From Paenibacillus sp. SZ31 (GTDB taxonomy: Bacteria; Bacillota; Bacilli; Paenibacillales; Paenibacillaceae), in the NCBI RefSeq assembly GCF_012912005.1, contig NZ_JABBEA010000019.1, positions 48,226 to 112,225 of the forward strand: 64,000 nt of DNA, written 5' to 3'. The notes beneath the pieces were generated by a model. That model searched no databases. It was not told where the DNA came from and worked only from the letters and a program-made list of their open reading frames with translations. The position numbers and the translations under genes were made by a program. Shown here one piece after another: positions 52,792 through 61,578 of the stretch (position 1 is the stretch's first letter; each line of letters starts with the position of its first letter).

Positions 52792-53973
52792 TTACAAAAG
52801 ATTGTTCTTGTTCGGATCATACAGGCCCGATCTGTCCTTGAACCAGTTGAAGATATGCGATACACATACTTTCAGCACCGCGTATCCTGGAACAGCGAGC
52901 AGAATGCCCACGACTCCAAACAGATTACCCGAAGTCAGAATGACAAAGATAATCGTGATCGGATGAATCTTCAGCGTTTTACCCATGATCTGTGGCGAGA
53001 TGAATTTACCCTCAATTAACTGCACGATTGTCCATACGGCAACCATCTTCAGCAGCATCACCGGCGAAGTGACCAAAGCCACGATCAACGCAGGGGTAAT
53101 CGCAATTGCAGGTCCCAAGTACGGAACAACACTCGTGAACGATGCAATGATGGCAAGAATCAGGGCATAATCCAGACCAATGATCATATAACCGATGTAG
53201 AGCAGAATACCGATGCAGAAGCTGACGATAATCTGTCCACGAATGAATGAACTGATCTGGTGATTGATGTCTTCCAGCACATGCATTGCACCCGTACGGC
53301 TCTTAATCGGCAAGAAAGACAGGATTTTCGATGGCAGCTTCTTGCCGTCTTTCAGCAGATAGAACAGAATGAACGGAACCGTTACGATGGACAGTACGAT
53401 CTCAGTGAAAGCTCCAAGGAACCCACCCAATGTGCTCCAGGTTGAGTCAAGAATTTCCGCGGCCTTCTGGGAAGCTGTTCTCCACAGATCCTGCCAGTTC
53501 ATGTTGAGCGTTTCCTGGACCTGACCGAACAGCTGACTACCCGTCAATTCCTCAAATTGCTGTCTTACCGTCTCACTGTACGTGGGGAAATTCGCGATAA
53601 GCCCCATAATCTGATTGCGAAGCACTGGAATGACTGCCAGCACGACGACGGTCAGAATGCCTCCAATCGCAAGATACAGGATCAGAATGGACCAGCCACG
53701 CTTGATTTTCCACCTTTCCATCACATCCACAATCGGATTCAGCAGGTAGTAGAGTATGCCCGACAGAATAATAGGTAGCACAATGGTCTTGATGAGTACT
53801 GCAAGCGGATGAAGAACAAAAGATACTTTGGTCAGAACCATCACATTCAGTCCTACCAGCAGCAGAATTAGCAGAAATAGGACAAACTTGTTGTTAAGAA
53901 AAAATCGCTTGAACCGATCCGGCCAAACGCGGGATTGCTCAGGTTGCTCCATAGGCGTGTCGTCCTCTCTCAT
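52792..53973 (-). CDS. AI-2E family (UPF0118) transporter
   Basis: The 393-residue membrane protein has about eight hydrophobic segments: FFLNNKFVLFLLILLLVG, VLPIILSGILYYLLNP, LILYLAIGGILTVVVL, and after a large loop, FCIGILLYIGYMIIGL, SFTSVVPYLGPAIAITPA and FVILTSGNLFGVVGILLAVPGYA. The SVVPYLGP motif defines the family. Members export autoinducer-2 or, in other cases, Na+/H+ or other substrates; here unassigned. The gene is alone, with the arsR terminator behind it. The start ATG 53973 has AAGGA close upstream; a Met seven codons later is possible. Confidence 0.92.
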   Translation of the reverse strand: MREDDTPMEQPEQSRVWPDRFKRFFLNNKFVLFLLILLLVGLNVMVLTKVSFVLHPLAVLIKTIVLPIILSGILYYLLNPIVDVMERWKIKRGWSILILYLAIGGILTVVVLAVIPVLRNQIMGLIANFPTYSETVRQQFEELTGSQLFGQVQETLNMNWQDLWRTASQKAAEILDSTWSTLGGFLGAFTEIVLSIVTVPFILFYLLKDGKKLPSKILSFLPIKSRTGAMHVLEDINHQISSFIRGQIIVSFCIGILLYIGYMIIGLDYALILAIIASFTSVVPYLGPAIAITPALIVALVTSPVMLLKMVAVWTIVQLIEGKFISPQIMGKTLKIHPITIIFVILTSGNLFGVVGILLAVPGYAVLKVCVSHIFNWFKDRSGLYDPNKNNLL

Positions 53974-54175
53974 GTATCCTTAATCAAAACTAAACTATAA
54001 CTCTAGATGAATGCCCCTTGCATGTAAAAAATCACCTTGTACAAGCCAACATATGTATAACACTCTGGATTTATACGTATGGTGCTGTTTAACCGTTTCA
54101 AATTAAACCGGTAAAGTCATTTTACCCCAAAATGAGTCTTCTGCCCCACACCAATCATTTGCAAATTCTCCCTAT

Positions 54176-54211
54176 TCAAAAACGGCTCGCCTCACTGGGA
54201 GACGAACCGTT
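54176..54211 (-). terminator. Terminator of the LLM oxidoreductase gene
   Basis: On the minus strand AACGGTTCGTCTC and GAGGCGAGCCGTT flank CCAGT and are followed by a T run. Confidence 0.9.
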
Positions 54212-54264
54212 AATTTGTAGCTATAAGCTTACCATCAAACCAGCTTTTACGCTGAAAATGAAGA

Positions 54265-55299
54265 TTAAGCTTTTCCCGCTAATTGTGCGATCAATTCATA
54301 GGAGTGCAGACGTGCCTTATGATCATAGATCATCGACGTAATAATCAGCTCATCTGCCTGCGTCTGCCGAATGAAGGATTCCAGCTGTCCACGTACCGTT
54401 TCTGGTGAACCGTTAACAGCTGCTTTCAGCGTCTGCTCAACACCTGCTTTCTCACGATCCGTCCATTTGCCTTCCATCTCTGCCGGAGGCTGTACCAACC
54501 CGGTTGTGCCGCGAATAATGTTCAGGAACTGCTGTTGCATCGTTGTACCCAGCCATGCTGCTTCCTCGTCTGTATCCGCAACAACAGCGTTAACACCCAC
54601 AATCACATGCGGCTCCTTCAAGCTGTCAGATGGTTGGAAGTTATTTCGATATGTTTCTAGTGCAATTCGGGTGTAATCGGGCGAGAAGTGGCTGGCAAAA
54701 GCAAATGGCAATCCCAGCTGACCCGCCAGACGTGCGCTGAAATCACTGGAACCCAGCAGGTAAATCGGAATATTCAGTCCTTCTCCCGGTACAGCGCGAA
54801 CAGGCGCGTGATACGATGTCGCCGAAGCATCAAAGTATGCTCTGAGTTCTGCCAGCAGTTCCGGGAAATCTTCTCCGCTGTTCAGATCTTTGCGCAGCGC
54901 CAGCGATGTACGGCGGTCACTGCCTGGTGCCCGACCCAGTCCCAGATCAATTCTGCCAGGATACAGGGACTCTAATGTACCGAACTGCTCTGCGATAACT
55001 AGCGGTGCATGGTTGGGCAACATGATGCCTCCTGAACCCAGACGAATCGTCTTGGTTCCACCAGCCAGATATCCAATAACGACCGAAGTTGCGGAAGAAG
55101 CAATACCCGGCATGTTGTGATGTTCAGCTACCCAATAACGGTAATATCCCCAACGCTCTGCATGCTGTGTCAGATCCAAACTGTTGCGCAAAGCATCAGC
55201 GGGCGTTGCACCTACAACGACGGGAGCCAGATCCAGGATGGAAAGCTTAACGTCATGAATATGTTCTTTATGGGATGAAGCCGTATTTTCTGTAGTCAT
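54265..55299 (-). CDS. LLM class flavin-dependent oxidoreductase
   Basis: A 344-residue luciferase-like monooxygenase of the MsnO8/YhbW group: LSILDLAPVVVGATPADAL at the start, RYWVAEHHNMPGIASSATSVVIGYLAGGTKTIRLGSGGIMLPNHAPLVIAEQFGTLESLYPGR, and IDLGLGRAPGSD. These bind FMN in a TIM-barrel fold; substrates are not known for most members. AGGAGATTAAACAATA precedes ATG 55299. The next gene upstream on the same strand is the small ArsR-type regulator (55456), which may control it. Confidence 0.93.
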   Translation of the reverse strand: MTTENTASSHKEHIHDVKLSILDLAPVVVGATPADALRNSLDLTQHAERWGYYRYWVAEHHNMPGIASSATSVVIGYLAGGTKTIRLGSGGIMLPNHAPLVIAEQFGTLESLYPGRIDLGLGRAPGSDRRTSLALRKDLNSGEDFPELLAELRAYFDASATSYHAPVRAVPGEGLNIPIYLLGSSDFSARLAGQLGLPFAFASHFSPDYTRIALETYRNNFQPSDSLKEPHVIVGVNAVVADTDEEAAWLGTTMQQQFLNIIRGTTGLVQPPAEMEGKWTDREKAGVEQTLKAAVNGSPETVRGQLESFIRQTQADELIITSMIYDHKARLHSYELIAQLAGKA

Positions 55300-55455
55300 T
55301 ATTGTTTAATCTCCTCGATGATTATATTTTTGTATATCCAGATATATAGATTAATTAAATCGCGACTGGATAAGATGTGATCATAAACTAGCCGTTTACA
55401 TCCGGACGGAATCCTTGCCTGCATGTGCATCCTAGCTTCCGTTCCGGCATCCGGC

Positions 55456-55767
55456 TTATAACTCGTTCTGCACGTACTCGGCAAACTGACGGATCGTCTC
55501 TTCGTTGCGCCGATAATACGTCCATTGTCCTCTTCGCTCGGAGAGCAGTAACCCTGCTTTGAGCATAGTCAGCAGATAACTGGATATAACCGACTGAGCC
55601 AGTCCAGCCTTCATTTGAATCGTGCCGACACAGATTCCGTTCTTGCCACCATCCGGATGCTGAGATAGTTCCAGCGGTGGGAAGTGTTGCTCCGGGTTTT
55701 TGAGCCACAACAAGATTTGTCTACGTGTCTCGTTCGATAATGCTTTGAATATAAGTATAGGTTCCAT
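55456..55767 (-). CDS. Small ArsR-type winged-helix regulator
   Basis: ATG 55767 (MEPILIFKALSNETRRQILL) is the preferred start. The 103-residue protein is a compact HTH_20-like winged helix (QMKAGLAQSVISSYLLTMLKAGLL, SERRGQWTYYRRNE) with a Cys in NGICVGTIQ. It resembles the short regulators that control luciferase-like and quinone-reductase genes in Bacillota. It sits between the LLM gene (downstream) and the quinone-reductase gene (upstream), all leftward, and may regulate either. The ribosome site AAAGGGGG is somewhat distant. Confidence 0.82.
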   Translation of the reverse strand: MEPILIFKALSNETRRQILLWLKNPEQHFPPLELSQHPDGGKNGICVGTIQMKAGLAQSVISSYLLTMLKAGLLLSERRGQWTYYRRNEETIRQFAEYVQNEL

Positions 55768-55805
55768 GGGTACGATTATACCCCCTTTCATCCATTTTGC
55801 AAACA

Positions 55806-55843
55806 CATGAAACAAACAAACCGACTCATAATCGAGTCGGTCT
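55806..55843 (-). terminator. Terminator of the quinone-reductase gene
   Basis: On the minus strand ACCGACTC-GATTAT-GAGTCGGT is followed by TTGTTTGTTTC. Confidence 0.85.
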
Positions 55844-55882
55844 GGTATCATATGGAATTCTTATAGCGAATCTAAATCCATA

Positions 55883-56464
55883 TTAGAATTTGGTCGTAAC
55901 CGTTTGTTTAACCTGATCCAACATCGCTTGATATGCTGGTGCATCCAGGTATCCAATACTTCCAAAGAGCAGATGATCTACGGCTTCAATGCCTACAAAG
56001 TTGAAGATACCTACGTCTGAAGTTAATTTCAGTCCAGCAGTCATGCCAATCTGATCGTAGATTTCACTAGGAGTACCATGTGTATTAATGATGAGGCCTT
56101 TTTTGCCTGTCAGCAATTTCTCGATTCCCGCTTCACCCGCTACATAAGCAAAACCATAGGCGAATACACGGTCAACATACCCTTTCAGAATGGCAGGAAG
56201 ACCTGTCCACCAGATCGGATAGATGAATGTAATGGCTTCTGCATCCGTAACAAACTGTTGCTCTGTAGCGATATCCTGTGGTGTCTGTCCTGCACGCATG
56301 GAAGCAGTGTCAGCTTCAGTCAGTACGGGTTGGAATCCAAGTTTGTACAAGTCACGAACGACCACTTCATGGCCTTGAGCTTCGAGAGCTTCTACAGCAG
56401 TATTGAGGATTGCGTTATTGAAGCTGTCTGTGTGCGGGTGAGCATATACGATAAGGTGTTTCAT
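55883..56464 (-). CDS. NAD(P)H quinone reductase (Flavodoxin_2 fold)
   Basis: The 193-residue flavoprotein begins MKHLIVYAHPHTDSFNNAIL and continues AITFIYPIWWTGLPAILKGYVDRVFAYGFAY, the FMN/FAD-binding WW-x-PA-x-KG segment of the NQO1/KefF/YwrO group. It would reduce quinones or azo compounds by two electrons. TGGAGGG precedes ATG 56464. A 30-base perfect palindrome carrying ACATAGATATCTATGT lies 64 bases upstream; the same core recurs in the neighbouring MarR promoter. It is therefore probably MarR-repressed. Confidence 0.94.
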   Translation of the reverse strand: MKHLIVYAHPHTDSFNNAILNTAVEALEAQGHEVVVRDLYKLGFQPVLTEADTASMRAGQTPQDIATEQQFVTDAEAITFIYPIWWTGLPAILKGYVDRVFAYGFAYVAGEAGIEKLLTGKKGLIINTHGTPSEIYDQIGMTAGLKLTSDVGIFNFVGIEAVDHLLFGSIGYLDAPAYQAMLDQVKQTVTTKF

Positions 56465-56527
56465 AGTGTTAATCCCTCCAGGTTTGGTTTGAGTTAGGTT
56501 GCGAAAATGGGGTTACTTTGATACGTT

Positions 56528-56557
56528 CCCATATACATAGATATCTATGTATATGGG
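56528..56557. promoter_or_regulatory. Perfect 30-base palindromic operator
   Basis: The left arm CCCATATACATAGAT is followed directly by its exact complement. On the minus strand a TTTACC (56561-56556) and TATGTA (56539-56534) spaced by 16 bases could be the promoter, so the palindrome would overlap its spacer and -10. The core equals that at 57064-57081. Confidence 0.8.
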
Positions 56558-56630
56558 TAAAAAAATATTTATCTCCTCTGCCTCCACCTTAGTCAAATCT
56601 GGAAGGGTTGCAGACAGAAGAGTTCATTCA

Positions 56631-57053
56631 TTATAACTTTCGGACAATAATGGATAGCAAGCTCTCCAATTGCTCCGACTGTTCATCGGACAGGCCACTA
56701 TAGATGATGTCATTAATCTGCTCTGATACCTGATGGAAGATCGGTTCGAGTCGCTTCCCCTGTTCGGTTAGGCGAATCATCGTCACTCGGCTATCTTCGG
56801 CACTCTTACTGCGCTCGACATATCCAAGCTTCTCCAGCTTATTGACCAGTACAGTTACTGTTGGTTGCGTGCGTTGAACGCGTTCCGCCAGCATCTTGAT
56901 CGAGAGCGTCTCTTCCCGGTACAAAAACATTAATACATCCCCATGAGATGGGACAATGCCTGTCACTTCATGCTGTTCCAATTCGTGAACAATCCGTTTG
57001 TTGACATGATCTCTGATTCTTGCAATCAGTGCAATTGCGTTGTATTTTGGCAT
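56631..57053 (-). CDS. MarR family transcriptional regulator
   Basis: The start is probably ATG 57053 (MPKYNAIALIARIRDHVNKRIVHEL; 140 residues): two earlier in-frame ATGs lie inside the promoter spacer. The winged helix reads VQRTQPTVTVLVNKLEKLGYVERSKSAEDSRVTMIRLTEQG. The promoter -10 is six bases before this ATG, so the transcript looks leaderless. A palindrome shared with the quinone-reductase promoter fills the promoter spacer, which implies autorepression and control of the reductase. MarR proteins near such reductases commonly sense quinones or oxidants, though no cysteine is visible. Confidence 0.9.
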   Translation of the reverse strand: MPKYNAIALIARIRDHVNKRIVHELEQHEVTGIVPSHGDVLMFLYREETLSIKMLAERVQRTQPTVTVLVNKLEKLGYVERSKSAEDSRVTMIRLTEQGKRLEPIFHQVSEQINDIIYSGLSDEQSEQLESLLSIIVRKL

Positions 57054-57059
57054 GACCTT

Positions 57060-57088
57060 ATTATACATAGACATCTATGTAATTTCAA
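57060..57088 (-). promoter_or_regulatory. marR promoter with operator in the spacer
   Basis: On the minus strand TTGAAA (57088-57083) and TATAAT (57065-57060) are spaced by exactly 17 bases. The inverted repeat ACATAGA-TG-TCTATGT occupies that spacer. Confidence 0.85.
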
Positions 57089-57104
57089 GTGCTTTTTTAA
57101 ATAA

Positions 57105-57156
57105 ACAAAAACAGCCCTTTCCATCCTTTTAATGTGGAAAATATCGGGCTGTTTCG
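57105..57156 (-). terminator. Terminator of the nitroreductase gene
   Basis: GAAACAGCCC and GGGCTGTTTTTGTTT on the minus strand form the stem. Confidence 0.85.
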
Positions 57157-57209
57157 ATCTGATTCTATTCCTATAAGGTTAGATCACGGTTGTTGGATTC
57201 ATACTAATT

Positions 57210-57887
57210 TTAGTTAATCCATTGGGTGATTTTTTCAACAGATTGTCGGGATTTCTCACGTTTGGGTTCCTCTGCCCGATAACCGAAGGCTGCCATCACC
57301 GAGACGTCCCATGCGCCATCCTCCAGTAAACCCTCTTCTTCCAACATACGATGGACATCCTCACGGCTAAAACCTTCGATCGGACAGGAATCAATTTCGA
57401 TCTGAGCTGCTGCCGTCATCATATTGCCGAGTGCAATATACGTCTGTTTGGATGCCCAGTCGAATAGTGATCGCGGATTCTCCAGAATTCTCTGGTTATT
57501 TTGGAACTTTCCATATGCCGCACTTGTTAGCTCAAATACGTCATCAGGCATATCCTTAATCTCTTTCAGCATGTATTCGGCATAGGGGGAATTAAAACTG
57601 GCGTCCGACCGGGCCAAAATAATAACAAAGTGGCTTGCCGTTGCCAATTGCTTTTGAGCGCCAGACGAGAATTCAGACAGACGTTTGCGCAGATCCGAAT
57701 TTTGAACAATCAAGAATTTCCATGGCTCAAACCCAATGGAACTTGGAGATAATCTACCTGTTTCCAGTATAAATTGGAAATCCTCATCCGCAATTTTGCG
57801 AGTATCATCGAAGATCTTCGTTGCATGCCGGAAATGATATGCCTTCAAGATATCTTCCTTTTTCTTTGCCTGTGTTTTATCTTCCAT
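57210..57887 (-). CDS. Nitroreductase family protein
   Basis: The 225-residue FMN enzyme has YHFRHATKIFDDTRKI near the N-terminus, RLSPSSIGFEPWKFLIVQ (FMN site), YIALGNMMTAAAQIEIDSCPIEGF and AAFGYRAEEPKREKSRQS at the end. These are marks of the NfsB/YfkO group, which reduces nitroaromatics and quinones with NAD(P)H. It lies just upstream of the marR gene on the same strand but has its own terminator. It may share the same electrophile regulon, though no palindrome was found before it. Confidence 0.92.
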   Translation of the reverse strand: MEDKTQAKKKEDILKAYHFRHATKIFDDTRKIADEDFQFILETGRLSPSSIGFEPWKFLIVQNSDLRKRLSEFSSGAQKQLATASHFVIILARSDASFNSPYAEYMLKEIKDMPDDVFELTSAAYGKFQNNQRILENPRSLFDWASKQTYIALGNMMTAAAQIEIDSCPIEGFSREDVHRMLEEEGLLEDGAWDVSVMAAFGYRAEEPKREKSRQSVEKITQWIN

Positions 57888-58108
57888 GAAGCTCCACGTC
57901 CTTCTCTTTATAGTATTGTTGTATGTTCAATCGTTAGTTTCTCATTTTTGATATGCTTAGTATTAGTTTAGAATCTATATCCGAAAATAAAAAGTACGCA
58001 CATTATTGTTTCTCAGTTTCTAAAAGTAAGTATTGTGTCCAGACAAGGAAAATAGCCGCTGAAGGATCATACATTTTCTCCTAGACGGCATATTTTCACA
58101 CAGAAAAT

Positions 58109-58567
58109 TTATAATTGTTCCATGAATTCTTTTTCCGAAATGACGGAATACCCTTCTTGCTGAAGCAACGCGGAAGTGACACCTTCACCCTGTACTTTGT
58201 GATTGGCAAAGTTTCCATCGTAAATAGTTTTCGTGCCACAGGACGGACTGAACTCCTTCAACACAACACACGACACATTCAATTTTTTAGCCCATTCCAA
58301 TGTCTGATAGGCTCCCTTGATATACATCTCTGTGACGTCCTTGCCACTTTTCTCGATCACTTTCGCCGTGCCTGCCAGCACATCTTTGCCCGTTCCACCG
58401 ATAATCTCAGCTGGTTCACGGGGTGTGGAGAATCCACCGAGCAATTCCGGACACACCATCTTCGCTTGCTCCTGCTCCACAAGTTCCTGAATCTTCTCAT
58501 CCAGGCTCGCTGTTCCATTGTAACGGCAGGCTACCCCCGCCAGACATGAACTCACCAAATATTTCAT
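58109..58567 (-). CDS. DUF523 domain protein
   Basis: ATG 58567 (MKYLVSSCLAG) follows AAGGAGATAACG. The 152-residue protein has the DUF523 cysteines: SSCLAGVACRYNG, MVCPELLGGF and LKEFSPSCGTKTIYDG. The Cys-rich set suggests metal or Fe-S binding. DUF523 proteins are widespread and uncharacterised, and occur as stand-alone genes or fused to DUF1722. It lies 59 bases below the sigma/partner operon but is separate from it. Confidence 0.92.
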   Translation of the reverse strand: MKYLVSSCLAGVACRYNGTASLDEKIQELVEQEQAKMVCPELLGGFSTPREPAEIIGGTGKDVLAGTAKVIEKSGKDVTEMYIKGAYQTLEWAKKLNVSCVVLKEFSPSCGTKTIYDGNFANHKVQGEGVTSALLQQEGYSVISEKEFMEQL

Positions 58568-58626
58568 CGTTATCTCCTTATGCCCATTCCATCTATGAAG
58601 TAAATTGTAACACATAAAATCAAGCC

Positions 58627-59895
58627 CTATAGCTCGCCTCTGGTAATCATCGTAATTTTTACATCTTCATTGTAGCGAACCCGTATAACATCTTTAGTCG
58701 ACTCTAGTTCGAATATGGCCATCCCTGGGTTATCAGTTTCCCTATGAAGACTGTATCCTTGGAGGTCGACGTTAAATACTTCTTTAATCATCGGCTCTAC
58801 CTCTCCCCTAAGGAGAGATTCCTTCACATTATAAATCTTCTGATGGTACACCTCTACTTCATCCCAATTGGTAAAATCATTTCGATAAGAATTTTCCCCA
58901 ACAATAGAGTAAACCTTAGTTTCTTCTCCTACAGTCATTTGAACTAAGTAATGATCATTGAAACTAAGATTAATTATATCTCTCCCAATTTCATCATCTT
59001 TGGTACGACTTACACCCCTAAGTTTTAGAGATGTTTCACCGAATACTGCCTTAACGGCATCCTCGGCATCCGCCAATACTGAATGAGATACCTGATCAGG
59101 ACTAAGATCGCCTGAAATGGATACGGGTTGGTCCTGCTGCCATACAATCTCTCCATAATTATTCTCATCCACTAATGTTAATGTCGTATACGATATCGGC
59201 TCCAATTCCCCTTGCTTCATACTCACATAACGTTGGACTGATACAGGTTTAAGCGTTGGTGTGCTGCCTATACTTTGCAAAAGCGATGGGATCTGGCGCA
59301 GATAACGGTGCTCCAGCTCGCTCGCCAGCATCTCACCTCTCATCTGTACTTCACGCAGATTGCCTGTTGCCGCATCAAGCCATATCTGCGCATACTCCTT
59401 CTCATTTTCTTTTCCAGCCTCTACATATATTCTGCCGGACACAGGCAAGTCTTCCACTTTCGTAATCTTCAGCTGTTTACCCAAATCGTCTCGCATGGTA
59501 GTCGCAACATTTCTTTTCATCTTGTCGGTTAGCAGATTCGTGTTCAAAGCATCGGATAACTGTAACGCTGCCGTCGGATAGACCTGTTCGATCACGGGCT
59601 TCACCAGCTGTCCATCATCCCAGATCCATAAGAACAATCCAGCAGCAATAACCAACGCAGCCGTGCCTGCAACAAGAGGCCCTCTTCTAGAGCGACGCTT
59701 GTGTGAAACGTTGCCTACTTGCGGTCTAGACAACCTGGAAATGCCTTCTGACCTATCTCCCTTGCTTTCCACTTCCGACTTCTTCATCCACTCCACCTGT
59801 TGAAGCACCTTCCGCTTGTGATCCTCTGTAAAAGGAGTCGACGCAAACGGTCCCTTCCGGATTTCCTTTTCCCATTGCTCATCCTTGTGTCTCAT
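58627..59895 (-). CDS. Membrane protein, probable ECF sigma partner (anti-sigma-like)
   Basis: The start ATG 59895 overlaps the sigma stop (ATGA) and follows GGGAGGAG, so translation is coupled. The 422-residue protein has a cytoplasmic ~80-residue N-terminus rich in Lys/Arg/Glu (WEKEIRKGPFASTPFTEDHKRKVLQQVEWMKK), one membrane helix (GPLVAGTAALVIAAGLFLWIW) and a ~300-residue extracellular part with two YcdB/PepSY-like lobes (MTVGEETKVYSIVGENSY among others). No zinc HxxxCxxC anti-sigma motif is seen. Its position suggests it controls the sigma factor; the outer part may be the sensor. Confidence 0.8.
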   Translation of the reverse strand: MRHKDEQWEKEIRKGPFASTPFTEDHKRKVLQQVEWMKKSEVESKGDRSEGISRLSRPQVGNVSHKRRSRRGPLVAGTAALVIAAGLFLWIWDDGQLVKPVIEQVYPTAALQLSDALNTNLLTDKMKRNVATTMRDDLGKQLKITKVEDLPVSGRIYVEAGKENEKEYAQIWLDAATGNLREVQMRGEMLASELEHRYLRQIPSLLQSIGSTPTLKPVSVQRYVSMKQGELEPISYTTLTLVDENNYGEIVWQQDQPVSISGDLSPDQVSHSVLADAEDAVKAVFGETSLKLRGVSRTKDDEIGRDIINLSFNDHYLVQMTVGEETKVYSIVGENSYRNDFTNWDEVEVYHQKIYNVKESLLRGEVEPMIKEVFNVDLQGYSLHRETDNPGMAIFELESTKDVIRVRYNEDVKITMITRGEL

Positions 59896-60470
59896 TCGCT
59901 TCGCTCCTCCCAATGTTTCCGTACCTTATCCTTACCTCTGGATAGTCTGGATTTCACTGTGCCTAAGCTGATTTTCAACATCTCTGCAATCTCACTTGTC
60001 GTAAGCTCATACTTCAGATTCAGCAAAAGAATCTCCCGGAATTTCTTCGGCAACGTCAGAACAATATCCCAGATTTCATGGACATGCTCCTTGCGCATCA
60101 CTTCCATCTCTGCCGAAGGATGAGCAGACTGAGATGGAACCATGACTCTCTGGCCCGAAAGCCCCCGCTCTGTCTCAATAGATAATGTCTCTCCCCACAG
60201 ACTGCTGCGAAAAAATCTGGATTTTCGATATGTAAAAGTCGTGTTCCTAGTAATTGTCAGTAGCCACGTCTTCAATGAGCACTCTCCCCGATAATGAGCG
60301 ATCCCCGAATACGCTCGGATAAATACCTCCTGTGACAAGTCATCTGCCTGTTCCGCACTTTTAGTTAGAAAATAAGCGTAATTCCATACGTCATTTCCGT
60401 AGTCATCCATCATGCTGCTAAGTGTGTAATTGTCGATCGTCTGAGCCTGTGCCAGAAATTGATAATCCAA
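59892..60470 (-). CDS. ECF RNA polymerase sigma factor (SigW/SigV-like)
   Basis: The start is TTG 60470, seven bases after GAGGTGA. The 192-residue sigma factor has region 2 (DDYGNDVWNYAYFLTKSAEQADDLSQEVFIRAYSGIAHYRGECSLKTWLLTITRN) with the -10 recognition helix, and region 4 (LPKKFREILLLNLKYELTTSEIAEMLKISLGTVKSRLSRGKDKVRKHW). It directs RNA polymerase to a small envelope or stress regulon. The coupled membrane partner gene follows. The 230-base upstream gap may hold an autoregulated promoter; I could not define one. Confidence 0.94.
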   Translation of the reverse strand: MDYQFLAQAQTIDNYTLSSMMDDYGNDVWNYAYFLTKSAEQADDLSQEVFIRAYSGIAHYRGECSLKTWLLTITRNTTFTYRKSRFFRSSLWGETLSIETERGLSGQRVMVPSQSAHPSAEMEVMRKEHVHEIWDIVLTLPKKFREILLLNLKYELTTSEIAEMLKISLGTVKSRLSRGKDKVRKHWEERSE

Positions 60471-60556
60471 CTGTTGTTCACCTCATTTAATATGACTGAG
60501 TCTAATGTGGTTTAGTTCCCTATTTTGGACATTATTTCTTATTATTGTAGCAAAAT

Positions 60557-60598
60557 AAAAAACAGCATGTTCTACATCGCTGAACACGCTGTTTTCCT
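60557..60598 (-). terminator. Terminator of the methyltransferase gene
   Basis: GGAAAACAGCGTGTTC and GAACATGCTGTTTTTT on the minus strand. Confidence 0.88.
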
Positions 60599-60700
60599 TC
60601 AAGTTTACGTAGTTAGTAATCTCTATCAGAAAGCTTTTAGGCGAACGCTCCACTTCAACAGTTTCTTTCTGCCCTCTGGTCTAACGAATCATTTTCATCG

Positions 60701-61435
60701 TTATACTTTCACCGCAGCAATCATCAGAAACATTGGTCTCCGGTTCTCGTCTCTCATGCCTGGAACCTGTTCGATCATCTCCAGCGATGGCTTGGATTCA
60801 GCTACCTGTTGAATGGAAAACCCTGCCTTAATCAGTTCATTCAGATGTGTAGCCAGTGTACGATGATATTTGACTACGTCCTGATTCAGAAAGTTTGCCA
60901 CACGCTTCCCTTCCTCATGGTAATCATCCACGGGCCAGTGCAGGATCTCACCTTCGGGTCCGTAATGCCAATCCTGCGCAGCACGAGCGGTGAAGATGGG
61001 ATGTTCAGAGGAAAGGACAAACGTGCCTCCTTGGACAAGACAGTCATTGATTTTGGCGTACACCGTGTCTAACCGTTCAATATAATGCAAAGCCAGCGAA
61101 CTGATCACAACATCAAATTGTCCAGCTGTAAAATCAATATCTTCAATCGCCAGCTGCTTGTACTGGATCTGTGGGTCGTCCGTCATTTCACGAGCACGCT
61201 GGAGCATATTTTCAGACAGATCTACACCAATAACTGAACTCGCTTGTTGTTCACGCGCATACCGGCAGTGCCAACCAAAACCACATCCCAAATCCAGCAC
61301 ACGCTTGTCCTTCAAATTAGGCAAAAGAGTCTGCAATTCATGCCACTCCCCGGCTGCATCCAACCCTTGAACGGAACGAGCCATCTTACTGTAGTTGTGG
61401 AAAAACTCAGCTTCATCGTACTTATTTTGTTTCAT
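60701..61435 (-). CDS. Class I SAM-dependent methyltransferase
   Basis: The 244-residue enzyme has motif I VLDLGCGFGWHCRYA, a second-strand acidic residue in IGVDLSENML, FDVVISSLALHYIERLDTVYA and GGTFVLSSEHPIFT. It is of the Methyltransf_11 type, and its substrate is unknown. Its best start is ATG 61435 with GGGAGG upstream, next to a TTG at 61438. It is divergent from the MATE gene (162 bases apart), so the operators before MATE might also affect it. Confidence 0.9.
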   Translation of the reverse strand: MKQNKYDEAEFFHNYSKMARSVQGLDAAGEWHELQTLLPNLKDKRVLDLGCGFGWHCRYAREQQASSVIGVDLSENMLQRAREMTDDPQIQYKQLAIEDIDFTAGQFDVVISSLALHYIERLDTVYAKINDCLVQGGTFVLSSEHPIFTARAAQDWHYGPEGEILHWPVDDYHEEGKRVANFLNQDVVKYHRTLATHLNELIKAGFSIQQVAESKPSLEMIEQVPGMRDENRRPMFLMIAAVKV

Positions 61436-61503
61436 CAAGAGATTCCTCCCGCCTTATAAATATCCACCTACTCTACCACATAAACGATATTTAAACGTAA
61501 AAG

Positions 61504-61578
61504 TTGCCAAGCGAATTCATGACGTGTTATCATACAGAACGAACGTTCAGTATTAATAAATACAGAATGAACATTCAG
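61504..61578 (+). promoter_or_regulatory. MATE promoter with twin TetR-like operators
   Basis: TTGCCA (61504-61509) and TATCAT (61528-61533), 18 bases apart, form a promoter. CAGAACGAACGTTCAG (61535-61550) and CAGAATGAACATTCAG (61563-61578) are near-identical palindromic sites 28 bases apart, lying at and after the expected start point. Confidence 0.7.
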
